DNA of 64,000 bases from positions 22,384,531 to 22,448,530 of the forward strand of contig NC_088910.1 of assembly GCF_963576675.1 (NCBI RefSeq), read 5' to 3'. Both the position numbers and the translations under genes were made by a program. The notes under the pieces were generated by a model. That model was not told the origin of the DNA and searched no databases. It saw only the letters and a list, made by a program, of their open reading frames with translations. Shown piece after piece: positions 33,468-45,735 of this stretch (position 1 is the stretch's first letter; every line of letters begins with the position of its first letter). Origin of the DNA: Euphorbia lathyris (taxonomy: Eukaryota; Streptophyta; Magnoliopsida; Malpighiales; Euphorbiaceae).

Positions 33468-34428
33468 ACTTATGGGAGCACTGGAATAGGTATTAATATA
33501 TGGTCATTAATTGGTCAGTACTCAGTAACTAAGTTTGTTATATATATATGGATATGAAGATCGAATAGGTTAGTAAGAGTGACACTGCAGGCTGCAGCAG
33601 TTAACTTGAATATTGGATTAAGACAAGAAATGGAGAAAATATGATATTGGAATATCCAATTTTTGTGAAGAAAAGCCAAATATTCATGAGTTAAAATATA
33701 TATACTTTAGTGAGAACTATTTGGTTTGATTGTTGTTTGCTGTTATAGTTTTTTTTTTTTTACCGTTGAAAAAAGACTGTTTTTTCAAAAAACAATGATT
33801 CACTTTTATAAGCTACTTTTCAACTATAAAAGACATATAGCAGTGTCTAACCAAATACTAAAAACTCTTCTGATAAAATAGCAGTAGCCAAACACCTTGA
33901 ATCTTTACCAATGCCTTGTAAATTGTGTCATTTTCACTTTAATTTTAATGAACTAGTCAACGCCCAACACATTGCCGTTTCATTTGTAGGTATGTATGAA
34001 GCGGCAAATTCCATAGGGAGATTAGATAATCATAAATATATATGGATAGCTCTCTCATCACATTAGGAGATTTTGTATAATTTGTTCATTGTTATGAACA
34101 GCAACATTAGGAGATTTTTTCCCGTTTTAAACTTTTAACTTTATTCACCGTTTGACATTATATATAAAAGTCAATGTTGGCCTTGTGTATAACTTTTAGG
34201 TCAACTAGTTTTAGTTGACAAATGATGTCAAAACCAAGTTTTGTTTTAGGAAAGAGTTCACTTTTTTTTTTTTTTAACGAAGAAAGAGTTCACTCTTAAT
34301 TACTCAGCTTATTCCATCAAAAAAATAAAATATTACTCAGCTTATTGTTATTCTGTAAATATAAGGTTATATGTATAAAATTAATACGGTAATAATAAAA
34401 TTATGGGAATAAAAGTAAAATAAGAAAC
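33468..34428. other. Upstream region of gene B
   Basis: AT-rich with several homopolymer runs; presumed promoter side of gene B. No coding sequence or repeat pair recognised. Confidence 0.5.
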
Positions 34429-34439
34429 ACACATTTAGG

Positions 34440-34590
34440 AGATTTTATACCGTGCTATTGTAGTTCCATGTAGGATATCCAAATGGAACTTATATCCAAT
34501 ACAATGAATACACGTTTATTCATTAATACATTTCAGCTGGGCCCACGTTAAATTAGAAAATAAAAAATTAAAATTAAAACTTGCATTGTT
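34440..34590. repeat. Left terminal inverted repeat of the Pack-MULE
   Basis: Aligns without gaps at its outer 24 bases to the complement of the right end, with about seven mismatches there, then with higher identity for about 120 bases (for example TTCATTAATACATTTCAGCT against the right end's complement). Confidence 0.85.
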
Positions 34591-35174
34591 TCCTGTGTTT
34601 GGTACGTGTTTAACTCAATCGGATTCTACCTTTTTCCACCCTACCTCCGGCAACTGTCGTTGCAACCTTTTTCTGCCTTTTTACCTCCGGTGACTGCAAC
34701 TGTCGTTGCAACCTTTTTACCTCCGGTTCGTTGCTATCTATGGCGACTTCGTTGCGTACTTCTGATTCTTCTAAACCAGCCCAATTTTCGAATCTAATGG
34801 CCGAGGTAGAATCGACCGGAGGAGTCAATCCGTGGCCAACCGAAGTTTGACTGTTCTGAAGAGGTTCATCTCCGATCATTTTGATTTCCAGAGTGCTTAC
34901 ACAATTGAAATCAGGCTTGAAATTAAGGGTATATCGTTTTTCAGTTTTTAAATTAAGGGTTTCTACCCTTTCAGGATTTCTCAATTTCTTTCTTCATGTA
35001 TGTGTATTCAAGAATCTTGTTGTTTTGTTTTTACAGGGTTCTGTTTTGAGCGGTGCATTAAATTACCTCCTTAGACAACTGGAAGACGAATATGGAGTAC
35101 ATACGTTCTGGCCTTCTAGTTGGAAGTAAAGTGGGCACCTGTTGATTTTCCAAAAGAAATTGAAAGAAATTGGT

Positions 35175-35505
35175 ATGGTTACTGTTTTTAACATGTTGAG
35201 TTGCATTTTTGTGTCAAGAAATCTTATGAACTATGAAGATTTAGAAAATGGAGATATGAAGTGGCTTTTGAGTAGAATATTAGAGGTTGCTTCAACTCCT
35301 AATTTGTCTGATTTGTATCCAGTTTTTGGTAGGTTTGATTTGCAAGGTTTGCAGAAGAAAATTAAGGAATTACATGAGAGATGTTTTGAGATTTTTGAAG
35401 GTATTGTTGAAGAAAGAAGAGTATGCAAAGGAAAAGATAGAGATTTTCTTGATACTCTCATCACCAATGGTTCATCCAATGATCAGATCAATGTGCTACT
35501 TATGG
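35175..35505 (+). pseudogene. Captured cytochrome P450 fragment (CYP76-like)
   Basis: An open stretch with MKWLLSRILEVASTPNLSD, YPVFGRFDLQGLQKKIKEL, FEIFEGIVEERR, DFLDTLI and QINVLLM. This is the middle of a plant A-type P450 before the I-helix, most like CYP76 (geraniol 8-hydroxylase-type) proteins. The N-terminal anchor, I-helix and haem-binding Cys region are absent. It lies in the Pack-MULE and cannot encode an enzyme. Confidence 0.8.
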
Positions 35506-36090
35506 TTTGTTTTCTCTCCTTACTGAAGATCATGCCCAAACTCACAAAACAGTTTGATTAACTATTACTTATGCTTTCCTTTCATTAGGTGATGCTTGAG
35601 AGCCATTGATATATAATATTGAATATTTTTATATATAATTTGTGCCAAATTTTGTGAATATGGGAAAAGCTTTACATATAACAGCAACATTAAAATTGCA
35701 GTGCCAATCAATGGTAGATTGATAACTCATGCTCTTTTTCACATTGGAATTGAAATGTCTTGTCTTGTGTTTCCAGTGGAGTAGCGAAGAAGTATCCCGA
35801 AAATAGAATGCTTGGTTGGTGAAAATTTGTTAATGACAAGGTAAGTAATTCAACGGAACATCAATTTCATATTATACTAAGCAAATGTCTGTTCTTTTCT
35901 TAATAATAGAAGTTATCTCTCTTTGATATGCAAGCGTTTTCCATCGGCTGATTTTGTCCTCTTGGATCTAATATTAATGATCTTACAGAACTGGCTAATG
36001 CTTTAAGAAAACATGTTTTTGTGCTGTCATATGCTTAAATTAAACTCTACAATATCATGGAGTTAGAAGTTATTACGATGTATGAATGCA

Positions 36091-36360
36091 GGTGGTCATC
36101 TCAAAACGCAGAAGATCATCTCCACCGTCTTTAGCAATTTTGACAAGTCTTTGGAATAGCCCCAAGTTTTGTACCCTTGGGCAGGACAACACCTTGTTTG
36201 AAAAGTGAGTCAATGGCATTGAAGTAAAGGAATCCAAGTGTTTTGTCAAGTAATCTTATGGCAATTTGTGGAACTAGGCTATGAAGAACAGATTTTACTG
36301 TCTTTCCTATAAATGAAGCATCTTTTATCTATGAAAATGCCTCATCCCTTGGCACGTAAG
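36091..36360 (-). pseudogene. Captured lipoxygenase fragment
   Basis: On the minus strand YVPRDEAFS, a stop, then IKDASFIGKTVKSVLHSLVP and LGFLYFNAIDSLFKQGV, followed after a frameshift by LVKIAKDGGDDLLRFEMTT. These are consecutive segments of plant lipoxygenases, upstream of the catalytic iron-binding region. Orientation is opposite to the P450 and tubulin pieces. Confidence 0.8.
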
Positions 36361-36686
36361 TCTTGATGTTGCTTCTTGATTCCGATAATGGGTCTAGCAT
36401 TTGAATTCAAATAATGTGTTAGTGAAATTGATATTAATTGATGTGGAACAATTTAAAAAATCATGGTTTTTTTTTTATCGATTTTAGAGGGTGGGCATCC
36501 AGTTCTGCAACGCCTTGGATATGGAAAAGGATTGGCAATGCCACCTAAAACAGGTCATTTGAGATGAATGTTAGAAACAGGTCTAATTCTTTCTTCCTCA
36601 GCCTTTTCAATCCACTTGGTGTCTCTGATGGCAAATAGCTCTGTATTACATCCCATTTATTAGTTCCTGATCTTATTAAAAAATAA

Positions 36687-36963
<277 letters not shown>

Positions 36964-37203
36964 ATTGCTACTGCAGTGACAGATTTACTTTCAATGCTTG
37001 TAAAAAATAAGCATGCATATTATCTCAACATTCATGCTTTTAATTTTTCTATAATACTCTTATTATATGTACTGCTTGTGTTTCTAATTCATGCTCCATT
37101 ATTCTTTTTACTGAAATCAGGTTTATTCATGATTTTTTTTTTTGCATATATAGATGACATTATATTTCATTTACTCTCCTCCACGGGTTCATTATATTGA
37201 AAT

Positions 37204-37443
37204 AAGGTACCAAAATAGACCTATGGTTTTTAGTAAGTATCAATTTAGGCATCGAGAACAGATTGGACACGTCATTCCACGTACAGAACTTAACAGAGTA
37301 ATATCAATAACGTGTTTCGTTTCGTTATCGAGACCTAAATTGGTACATTTTTTAAATGCTAAGCTTATATTGGTACTATTTTGTACGTGATATCTAAATT
37401 GATACTTACCAAAAACCATAGGTCTATTTTGGTACCTTATCCC
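37204..37443. mobile_element. MITE inside the Pack-MULE, 240 bp
   Basis: Inverted ends AAGGTACCAAAATAGACCTA and the complement of TAGGTCTATTTTGGTACCTT, with a 9-bp duplication TATTGAAAT (37195-37203 and 37444-37452). The left end lacks the first few bases (GGGAT) present at the right. Same family as 38234-38577. Confidence 0.85.
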
Positions 37444-38233
37444 TATTGAAATTAGTTATACGTTTCTTATTTTTCAATCAACATATTGATTGAATTATGC
37501 CACTCAGTACTAACTTTTAACATTAGCTGAAACATCAATTCTAAAAATATAGATGATAATGACTTAACAAGTTTGTGAACCAAAGAGTTATGCAAAATAA
37601 TATATGATAACTCGAAAAAACATCTGTTAACATCCAAAATAAACTTCACCCCAATTAAATGTTTCAAAACTGAAATTATTAAATTTATAAAAAAAATAAG
37701 ACATTAATGTGAAAATTGTTCACATTCAAAGTACACAAAAAGAACATATTGTAACAACTCAGTAGCAATAGGAAAAACGGATAAAAACAACTATTTCATA
37801 TTTTTGCATTTCCTCCTCAACCTCCTTCATCTTTCTGCACTTCATCTTTAACCACCTCATACCCTTCTTCTTACACTGATACAAAAAAAAAAGAACAATT
37901 CACAAATTATCAGAAACTCAATTACAACAATTAAACAATGCAATTTACGAGCCTAAGCTCTCACCTTAGCTCCCATGCTCATTTAGTTTTTCCATTGCAG
38001 ACGTGAAGTTAATTCTTATAACAAAAAGTAATAGTTAGTTTAACAATGAATATGGATATTTGTAAAATTATCATAAAGTTTAAATACTTACTTGATTCAA
38101 ATTAGTCCTATGATTAATGTTTTGCATCATGGATGTGAAAGACATATTTGATTCAATACCATTATAATCATATTGCATGTTCTATAAAAAGTATCAAAAA
38201 ATCATTAGCATATATAGTATATATTTAAATAAA

Positions 38234-38577
38234 GGGATAAGGTACCAAAATAGACTTATGGTTTTTGGAGAAGTATCAATTTAGGTTCCACATATAAAAT
38301 AGCACCAATATAGGTTTAACGTTTAAAAAATGTATCAATTTAGGTCTCGAGAACGGATTGCACACGTCATTTCCATTACTCCGTTAAGTTCCGATTTCTC
38401 CCTCCACTTACAATTGATAGAACTTAACGGAATAATATCAATGACGTGTCTCGTTCCGTTATCGATGCCTAAATTGATATTTTTTTAAAACGTTAAGCCT
38501 ATATTGATGCTATTTTATCGCGAAGCCTAAATTGATACTTTCCTAAAAACTATAGATCTATTTTGGTACATTATCCC
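38234..38577. mobile_element. MITE inside the Pack-MULE, 344 bp
   Basis: Starts GGGATAAGGTACCAAAATAG and ends with the inverted TTTTGGTACATTATCCC, flanked by TTAAATAAA (38225-38233 and 38578-38586). The 9-bp duplication points to Mutator-type mobilisation. It contains an inner inverted repeat around GACGTGTCTCGTTCCGTTA. Confidence 0.88.
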
Positions 38578-38947
38578 TTAAATAAATAAAATTTTGAAAA
38601 ACCTTACAGGAATCTGTTGCATTGTTTGCATTGATAAGGATAATGTTGTAGATGAAGGAATATTCTCGGGAGACACGATAGGAGTAAACCAACTCTATAA
38701 AAACAATATAACTAATAATTAGTTGAACTATTTCATTGGATCTTTTTTGTTCAAGTATATAAGATCAAAACTATTTCATTATAAAATAACTCATTTATTC
38801 TTCTAGTCAAAACTCTCACCTGTGAAGGTACAACCATTCTTTGAGAAATTTCTATGGGTTGAATCACAACATCCTCCACGTTTGTAACTTTTTGTTTAAC
38901 TACAAATTTAAAAAAGATTATTAGTACACATATAACAAAATATTCAA

Positions 38948-39595
38948 CTAGAGATTCTTATTAGTATAAGAAAACATACCTAATTTTTTAGATCCTTTTT
39001 TTGCTCTTGTTTTTCTTTTTTCAAAGTGGCCCTTCAATCTTACATTCCCAACACCTTTTGGCTTAACCCGTGGAGGATTTAAAATTGCAGTATTATTATC
39101 ATCACAAAAGTCAGGGTTCACTTTATCATCAACCTTATCACCTTCCAAGTTTAATTTTTCTAGTTCACGCTCAACTTCCATCTCAATTCTAGTCAATGCA
39201 TCTTTACAAATTTTCCTTGTTGTCTCAAATCGTTGACTTCTAAAAAATAAATTATATGCACGAGATGTTAAGTGATTGCGGAATATAGTTTCGGTCTCTT
39301 CAACAACATGGTTGCTTGATTCTCCTAACTCTATAGACTTAATCACATTTGCTTTTGCACTTCGAGTCCACCTCTTTAAAATGTACTTTTCAGGTATCAT
39401 CTTTACATTTTTCACACTGAGAATTCGTAATGCATCAGAACAAAGTATACCCATAGACTCAAATTTCTTACAGCTGCAACTAATTTCTATTGTATCTGCA
39501 TTAAAAATCACTATTCGAGTTTTCGTATCTCTCTCTTCTTCAACAATCACCTCAAAAGTATATATATTCTCATGTGATGAAACTTCTCTCCAAGT
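38948..39595 (-). pseudogene. FAR1/MULE transposase remnant with SWIM motif
   Basis: Reads inward from the right inverted repeat: EVSSHENIYTFEV, IEISCSCKKFESMGILCS, then DALRILSVKNVKMIPEKYIL and RWTRSAK. This is the SWIM zinc-finger region and C-terminus of FAR1-related/MULE transposases. The motif CxCx(n)CxH has Asp instead of the final His (LCSDALRI). The DDE catalytic region is missing: the SWIM part is joined almost directly to the element's 5' end, so it is internally deleted. The tail is Lys-rich. Confidence 0.75.
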
Positions 39596-39764
39596 TTTTG
39601 CAATCCCATAAACAACGAAATATATACAACGAAAAAATCGAAGAAAGAGGTGAAGTCTTTGGCTGCCAGAAAAAAATCGTAAAAAACAGATGAAGAGATT
39701 GTTTTGCAGTTAAACACAGGGAGTGGTGGGAGGAATCGGAAATTCTGTTCATAATAGAGTAAAT

Positions 39765-39913
39765 AATGTAAAATTAAAATTTAATTTTTTTATTTTCTAA
39801 TTTAATGTGGGTCCAGCTGAAGTGTATTAATGAATACACATGGATTCATTGTATTGGATATAAGTTCCAATTAGGTATCCTATATGGAACTATCATAGCA
39901 CCATATAAGAACT
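39765..39913. repeat. Right terminal inverted repeat of the Pack-MULE
   Basis: Complement of 34440-34590; the outer end abuts ACACATTTAGG at 39914. Confidence 0.85.
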
Positions 39914-40199
39914 ACACATTTAGGGGGTGTTTGGTTCACTAAAAATATACCTTGGAATGAGAATGAAAATAATTGATTCCCTTTTATAATGTTTGATTCA
40001 CTAAAATTAGCTTAGGAATGGGAATCTAATTCCCCAAACTATGGGAATCATGATTCTCATCTCTAACCCCATTAATCAAATTTCATTCCCCCTTATTTAT
40101 TAAATTTAACAAAAAAAAAAAAAAAATAAAAGATAAAACCGTAAAACCCACCCACTACCTCAAAAACAATCCACTTCCAATATTATAACCCATGATTAG

Positions 40200-42643
40200 T
40201 TTTTTTTTTTTTAAAGAATGATGAATATTAATTATAAAGAATAGTTGGACAAAGAATAACATGAGGGTTTGAATACCACTCCTGGCAACCAGACATAGAA
40301 TCTGCAGCTCTAGCTAACACATGTGTTGCTTGATTCGCTGATCGGCGAACAAAACTAAGACTACAATTGTCTAAACTTTGAAAAATATATCTACAATCAC
40401 CTATGATTACACCCAGTGGTGAGTTAACAGGCAGTTGCTGCTTGATGAGTTGAGTCAAGAGTTGAGAATCGGACTCGAAGTGGACGCTTGTCTTGTTTCG
40501 TTGTTTCGCCCATTTGAGAACTTCCCTAAATGCCAGCGCTTCAGCCATTAGGGGATCTAATGGTCATCGCACTGTTCCATTCCCACAAGCTTTGAATGAT
40601 CCGAGTTCGTCCCTTTCAATGAAACCGAAGCCCAGGGAGTTGTGGAAGACTGCTGCATCAAAGTTTATTTTAACAGTTCCAGCTCGTGGGGGAATCCATG
40701 TGGGATTAGCTGCTTGAGGAGGGCTTGGAGAGATGCGGGCCGTTGCTTGCGCCTATTTCCATTTGGAGAGAAACGCGGTCGCCTTGCTAAAGATAACAGA
40801 GGCTGGGTCGATTTGGTGCTTCCAGATCCACATATTTCACGCCTGCCAGAGAGACCAACAGATTGCTGCTGCAATTTCTTGCTGATTCCTCGAGTAATTG
40901 CTTCTTATATGTGACCAGAAGTCCGTGAAGCTCGAAACCAGTGAACTGCAATCCCCCATATCAGAAAAATTCCATACATGTTTAGCTCGTGGACATGAGA
41001 GAAGAGCGCGGAAGCTATCCTCAATTCCGTTCCTGCACCAAACACATTGTTGAGGGATCGGAACAAAATGGGCTACTAGCGCTGCGCATGTCGGTAGACA
41101 GTTCGCAAGGCTTCTCCATAACAAATCCTTCACCTTTGGAGGGATAAACAAGTTCCAAACTCCACTCCACATTGGCGCTGATATATCGACTATTTGAACA
41201 TTTTTGCTTGCATAACCACTACGAACCGTATACTGTCCCGTTCTTTCTTGATCCCAATACCAGCCGTCCGCCCTTGGTCTATGGGATATAGGAATCTGGT
41301 AGATCAGCGCCATATCCCTTTCAGAAAACAGCCGTTCAATGACCTCGGTATCCCATTGATTGTCAGAAGAAATGAGGCTGCTAACTGTTTTATTAGTATA
41401 AGTTGAAAATGGAACAACTTCAACAAAGGGATTCATTTTATCAGGAAGCCATGGGTCGGACCAGACACGAGTGTCTTTCCCATCTCCAACAGCACGTCTT
41501 AAGCCTGCCCTAAGAAGGTCCTTCGCAGCTAGAACACTACGCCAAAGAAAACTTGGATTATTGACGGCTATAGCTTCTAGCACCGATGTTCTCGAGAAAT
41601 AGCGCGCCTTATAGACCTGTGCCACCAGAGAATTAGGATTCATCAGAATCCGCCATAGTTGTTTAGCAAGTAGGGCCAAGTTAAATTGATTCAGTTTTTT
41701 GAAACCCATGCCACCGGACTTTTTCGGTTCACATAATTTGTCCCAAGATTTCCAACGAACACCTCTTCGTGAGCCATGTTCTGCACCCCACCAAAATGAA
41801 TTCATCATCTTCTCAAGATCTGCACAAAGTATTTCCGGTATCAGAAACAGACTCATCGCGTAGGATGGTAGTGATTGCAGGACGGATTTAATTAGAATTT
41901 CCTTGCCAGCTCTTGAGAGGAATTTAGCCTTCCAGCTATTTAGCCTTTTAGTAAACATTGCCTCTAAATAGGCAAAAACCTCCACCTTTTTCCTCCCGAT
42001 TAGTGCAGGTAGTCCCAAATATTTGCTTGCATTAGTGGCCTGATCCACCCCCAACAACAAGCTTATATTGTTGTGTAGCTTCGCACTACAGTTGCGGTTG
42101 AAATTAATTGAAGACTTTGAGAAATTTACCTTCTGACCTGATGCTAATTCGTATGCTTTCAAACTGTTCCTGATCACTGTACTTTCTGGAGTTGTAGCCC
42201 TGAAGAAAAGATAACAGTCATCGGCAAAAAACAGATGCGAAATACTGGGAGCTGACCTTGCTATTTTGCACCCATGAATATGACCACTATTTTCAAGATG
42301 TGTCAGAAGAGTCGACAGGCCTTCCGCACATATGAGGAATACATAAGGCGAAATCGGGTCACCTTGGCGGAGGCCCCGCTGTGGAAGGATAGGGCCAACA
42401 GAATGATCGCCATTTATAATTTGGTAACGGGCCTTAGTCACACACTGCATCACTAACTGAATCCATCTGACATCAAATCCCAATCTTTCCATCATTTTTT
42501 CAAGGAATCTCCATTCTACCCGGTCATATGCCTTAGCCATGTCGAGCTTCAAGGACGCCACCCCTTTCTTCCCCTGAGTCTTCCTTTTAAGGTAATGGTT
42601 AACTTCAAAAGCAAGCATCACGTTATCCGTAATTAGCCGGCCT
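40200..42643 (-). mobile_element. 5'-truncated L1-type LINE with A tail
   Basis: A single minus-strand frame covers the reverse transcriptase C-terminal half, zinc-knuckle and RNase H regions and ends in an A tail (T run 40201-40212 on the plus strand). Sequence begins abruptly inside the RT domain (GRLITDNVMLAF) at about 42643, the usual product of incomplete reverse transcription. I could not find a clear target duplication. Confidence 0.85.
40228..42621 (-). pseudogene. LINE ORF2 fragment: reverse transcriptase, zf-RVT, RNase H
   Basis: RT motifs SLKLDMAKAYDRVEW, PQRGLRQGDPISPYVF and the catalytic HLFFADDCYLFF; thumb region NASKYLGLP and SWKAKFLSRAGKEILIK. The zf-RVT region follows (MWSGVWNLFIPPKVKDLLWR, CVWC). 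A plant-type RNase H (KINFDAAV, MAEALAFREVL, HFESDSQLL) ends at 40228. The frame is broken only by three stops: TGA at 40837-40839, TAG near 40773 and TGA near 40564. The part before the RT palm, including the endonuclease, is missing. All three stops can arise from single C-to-T or G-to-A changes. Confidence 0.88.
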
Positions 42644-42857
42644 GTACATATATAAAATAATAAAAAAATAGTAAATAATATATTATATTTTATTTAGTAA
42701 ATTATATTTATCAAAATTATTAGTCGTCTAATTAATTTAATAAATAAATATTACATTCCGATTACGGATTAAACCAAACAGAATTGTTAAATTGTGATTC
42801 CGATTCTAATTTCCTAACATTTCGATTCTGATTCCAAAGTTTAAACCAAACGCCCCC

Positions 42858-43174
42858 TAGGTGAAATATATGTGATGTTGTAAGAGAAAAACTACAAGTC
42901 ACTCAAAAATAACTCCATTAATAATAATAATAATACAAAAAATTAAGAGTTTTTAAGCACACTCAAAAAGATATACATTACATTAATTTAGAATTCAGCT
43001 AAATATATATAATAATAATAATGTACTTTTAATATTTAAAATAATAATATTTTTCAAGTATAAAATTAAAATTCAGTTGCGATGCATGAATCCGTCCAAG
43101 AAAGGAGGGCTAGATCTAGGCGGAGCCCCACACTTGTCCACTGAATCTTCCAAGCCGTATCTAAGGACTAGGGT
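42858..43174. other. AT-rich spacer
   Basis: Contains short AAT repeats (about 42919-42932); no gene or element end recognised. Confidence 0.5.
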
Positions 43175-43418
43175 TGATATTAGGGAGGGATTCTGTCTCA
43201 CCAAGTCTAATATTTTGAATATTTGTTCACCGACTTGAATCATCAAGCGATCCGTTTCAGAGTGTCAGGATTTGTTCTCTTGTCCTCGTTACCTCTTTTA
43301 TGAAAGAAGACTAGTGTAATTATTCAATAAGGATATATTTTGTCATTATTAGAAGATGCTTTTAAGGGTTCATTTTTAGCCTATAAATATGTAGTTTCAT
43401 ATTGTAAAAGAATCAATC

Positions 43419-43452
<34 letters not shown>

Positions 43453-43611
43453 TAATTGAGGTATTTTCTCTCAAAAATCCAACCTTTCGTTAAAGGCTTG
43501 TTTACCATTAGGGTCTATAATTCATTCAAGTTAACCTTGAGAAACATCTTTGTTGGTTTAAGGTCAAAACTCTCACATTTCTTTCTCCCAACCTACTTTC
43601 GATATATATCA
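43175..43611 (+). repeat. Probable LTR of a degraded retrotransposon
   Basis: The right end ...ATATATATCA is followed two bases later by TGGTATCGGAGTC (43614), a Met-tRNA-type primer-binding site. A TATA-like CCTATAAATATG is at about 43380, and a self-complementary (AAT)n/(ATT)n hairpin at about 43418-43456. The proposed left end TGATATTAGGG is tentative. Confidence 0.55.
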
Positions 43612-44123
43612 AGTGGTATCGGAGTCTCACTGTTTCCTAACTAGAAACCTCTTAGAAGCTATGGTCCAACAAAGAGTTACCTCGGAATATGAAAGCATTC
43701 GAGAAGCACATTGAAGATCTAAGACATGAAGCCTGTGTCGAATACCAAGTTGTAAGGGAAAACATCATCACCCTAAGAAGAGATTTGTTATAGGCGATTT
43801 AATAGAATCGATCCCCCAATTATGAATCTTGTAAATAGAGCGGGAAATGCCCAATCGAAGAAGATGGAACAACATAGTATTAGGACGAATGCCCTTACTG
43901 CAACAGGCACAAGGATTTTTCGGAACACCTCAAACATCACGAGGTTATAGACCTAAATCCTTACTTATTTGACGTTGAAGACAATGAGGATGAGGAAGTC
44001 TATAATGAAAAGGGTGACTTAATAGAAGAAGTAATTATGAGCATGAAAGGAAATATCGGGTATATGGCCAAAATGCTCACTACCATGTCAGAAATGGAAG
44101 AGGTCCCAAAGGCAAAGGAGGCC
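43612..44123 (+). pseudogene. Retrotransposon 5' coding remnant
   Basis: Follows the primer-binding site. Begins near 43663 with MVQQRVT and later, in another frame, reads DECPYCNRHKDFSEHLKHHE and NPYLFDVEDNEDEEV. It is probably a gag or leader protein but I cannot place the family. It ends at the solo LTR insertion. Confidence 0.4.
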
Positions 44124-44128
44124 CTTGA

Positions 44129-45730
44129 TGTTGGAAATTAGGCTAACGTATAGCAGCGGAAATAGAAAATTTTTAACCTATTTCCGTTTAACCCTAGGAT
44201 CCGTTAATCGTTATTTCATATAAAGAAGGATAAGAAGAATTACCTTTTGATGATCAATCTACCGTTGTTAATGAAGTGCCCACAACTCTTCTCCGAGTTC
44301 CCAAACACGAAATAAAACACGGGAAGATTAATTTAGAATCAACCGTTGAATAGCAACCTAAGTAGATTGCCTCTAACTAATCAACACAAGATCAAGGATA
44401 AAAGAAATAGATGAAATCAATTGATCGGAAGGAAGCCGTAGAAAATCTCGTCTTCGAACTAGGGGTGTCGAAGTTTTCTCTCTCCCGGTTGCACTGAGTA
44501 TTTCGAAAATCTCAATAGGGTTTTCACTAGTGGATTTCAAAAATCCTAGGGGGGTATTTATAATCTCTTGTATCTAATCCTTAGTTAGATAGAATTAGGT
44601 TACTGAATAGGAATTCAATTCGGAATAGAATTCCTAATTATTATCTCATTATATATCTAATATATTAAGGATAATAATAATAACCTTATTGGATAATAAT
44701 AGGAGTATTATAATCTAATTAAAACTCCTAACTTATTTATCTCTTAATTAATTTAATTCATAATCCTAATCTAATTAGGATTAACAAAATCAAATTAATT
44801 ATTCATGTATTTAACTACATGAATTTTGACCCCCCTTGGTCCATGGGCCTTATTGGGCTCAATTGGGCTTCCATCAATTAATTAACATCTATCTCTCTTT
44901 TAGGTTCCAAGTCTTATGTGTGACCCATTAGGTTCTTATTGCTTCTAGCCGTATGCAACGTTATTAAATTAATTTTCAAAGAATTATATTTAATCTTTGC
45001 ATAACGGAATGATGTACAGAGTATGTGATTAGCAAGTCCGTAATCATTCCCCCAGAGCTATAAGAAGACAGGTTGATTCTGTCGTTAACCTTTCCGTATT
45101 AGTTACAGTATAATTCGATCCTTTATCAACTACATCCTTGAACTGAATCTTATGACTATGGATGATGTCAAGTCACATATAGCGAGACGTTCGTTTTACT
45201 TGTACAGGCCGAGTCAACTCAAATAGATAGGTTAAGTGAAATCTGTATTTCAAGTCTTAAGCTATCACCTTGCAAGGATTTAGAGTCGAGTCTTCCACAA
45301 GCGATCCTTGGATGTATCTCCCATTTATCGGGAGTGATAAATGTTCAATCCAATATATAACGATCCCGCAATCACTTCCTGTGATACCCAACGTCTACTG
45401 TTCACACCCCAGAGTCATCTCTGTTAAGGATCGTGTTACACCAGAGTCAAAGCGTCACATTCCGCAATCCAGAATACCAATTAATATTCCTTTGAGTCTG
45501 AGGATTAGTTATACCTATTAATACCAATGAGATGAACAGGTGACAAGGATGAATCTACCCATCCTGTTATCTCAAATCGGATCCCCAATCCTAATGAACT
45601 ACTTTTCATCGGATCCATGTAACTGTCTAGATATCTGTATATATGAAGCTTGTGAGATCAGCTTTCTGTCGGACAGAAGACATTGTTACATGCAAGTCTC
45701 AACAGTGATATATCAATCCTAAACATATCA
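44129..45730. mobile_element. Solo LTR, 1,602 bp
   Basis: Starts TGTTGGAAATTAGGC, ends CTAAACATATCA, and is flanked by CTTGA (44124-44128 and 45731-45735). No internal coding sequence, so the element body was lost by LTR-LTR recombination. Orientation and superfamily are not clear; the TGTTGG...CA style suits Ty1/copia. Confidence 0.75.
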
Positions 45731-45735
45731 CTTGA

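Larger units (their letters stand above)
39923..42857. mobile_element. Small inverted-repeat transposon split by a LINE
   Basis: Left end GGGGGTGTTTGGTTCACTA, right end complemented GGGGGCGTTTGGTTTAAAC. It is flanked by TA on both sides within what would otherwise read ACACATTTA-GGTGAAATA, so it inserted in the right target duplication of the Pack-MULE. Without the LINE it would be about 0.5 kb and non-coding. The family could be PIF/Harbinger or hAT-like; the short flank duplication favours the former. Confidence 0.65.

Noticed and set aside
34610..34984. 124-codon minus-strand ORF at the left MULE end
   Set aside because: Composition follows a short local repeat (ACCTCCGG...GTTGCAACC) and an intron-like segment; no family recognised.
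45270..45722. Two plus-strand ORFs in the 44-46 kb region
   Set aside because: They fall inside the solo LTR; LTRs are non-coding and no domain is visible.
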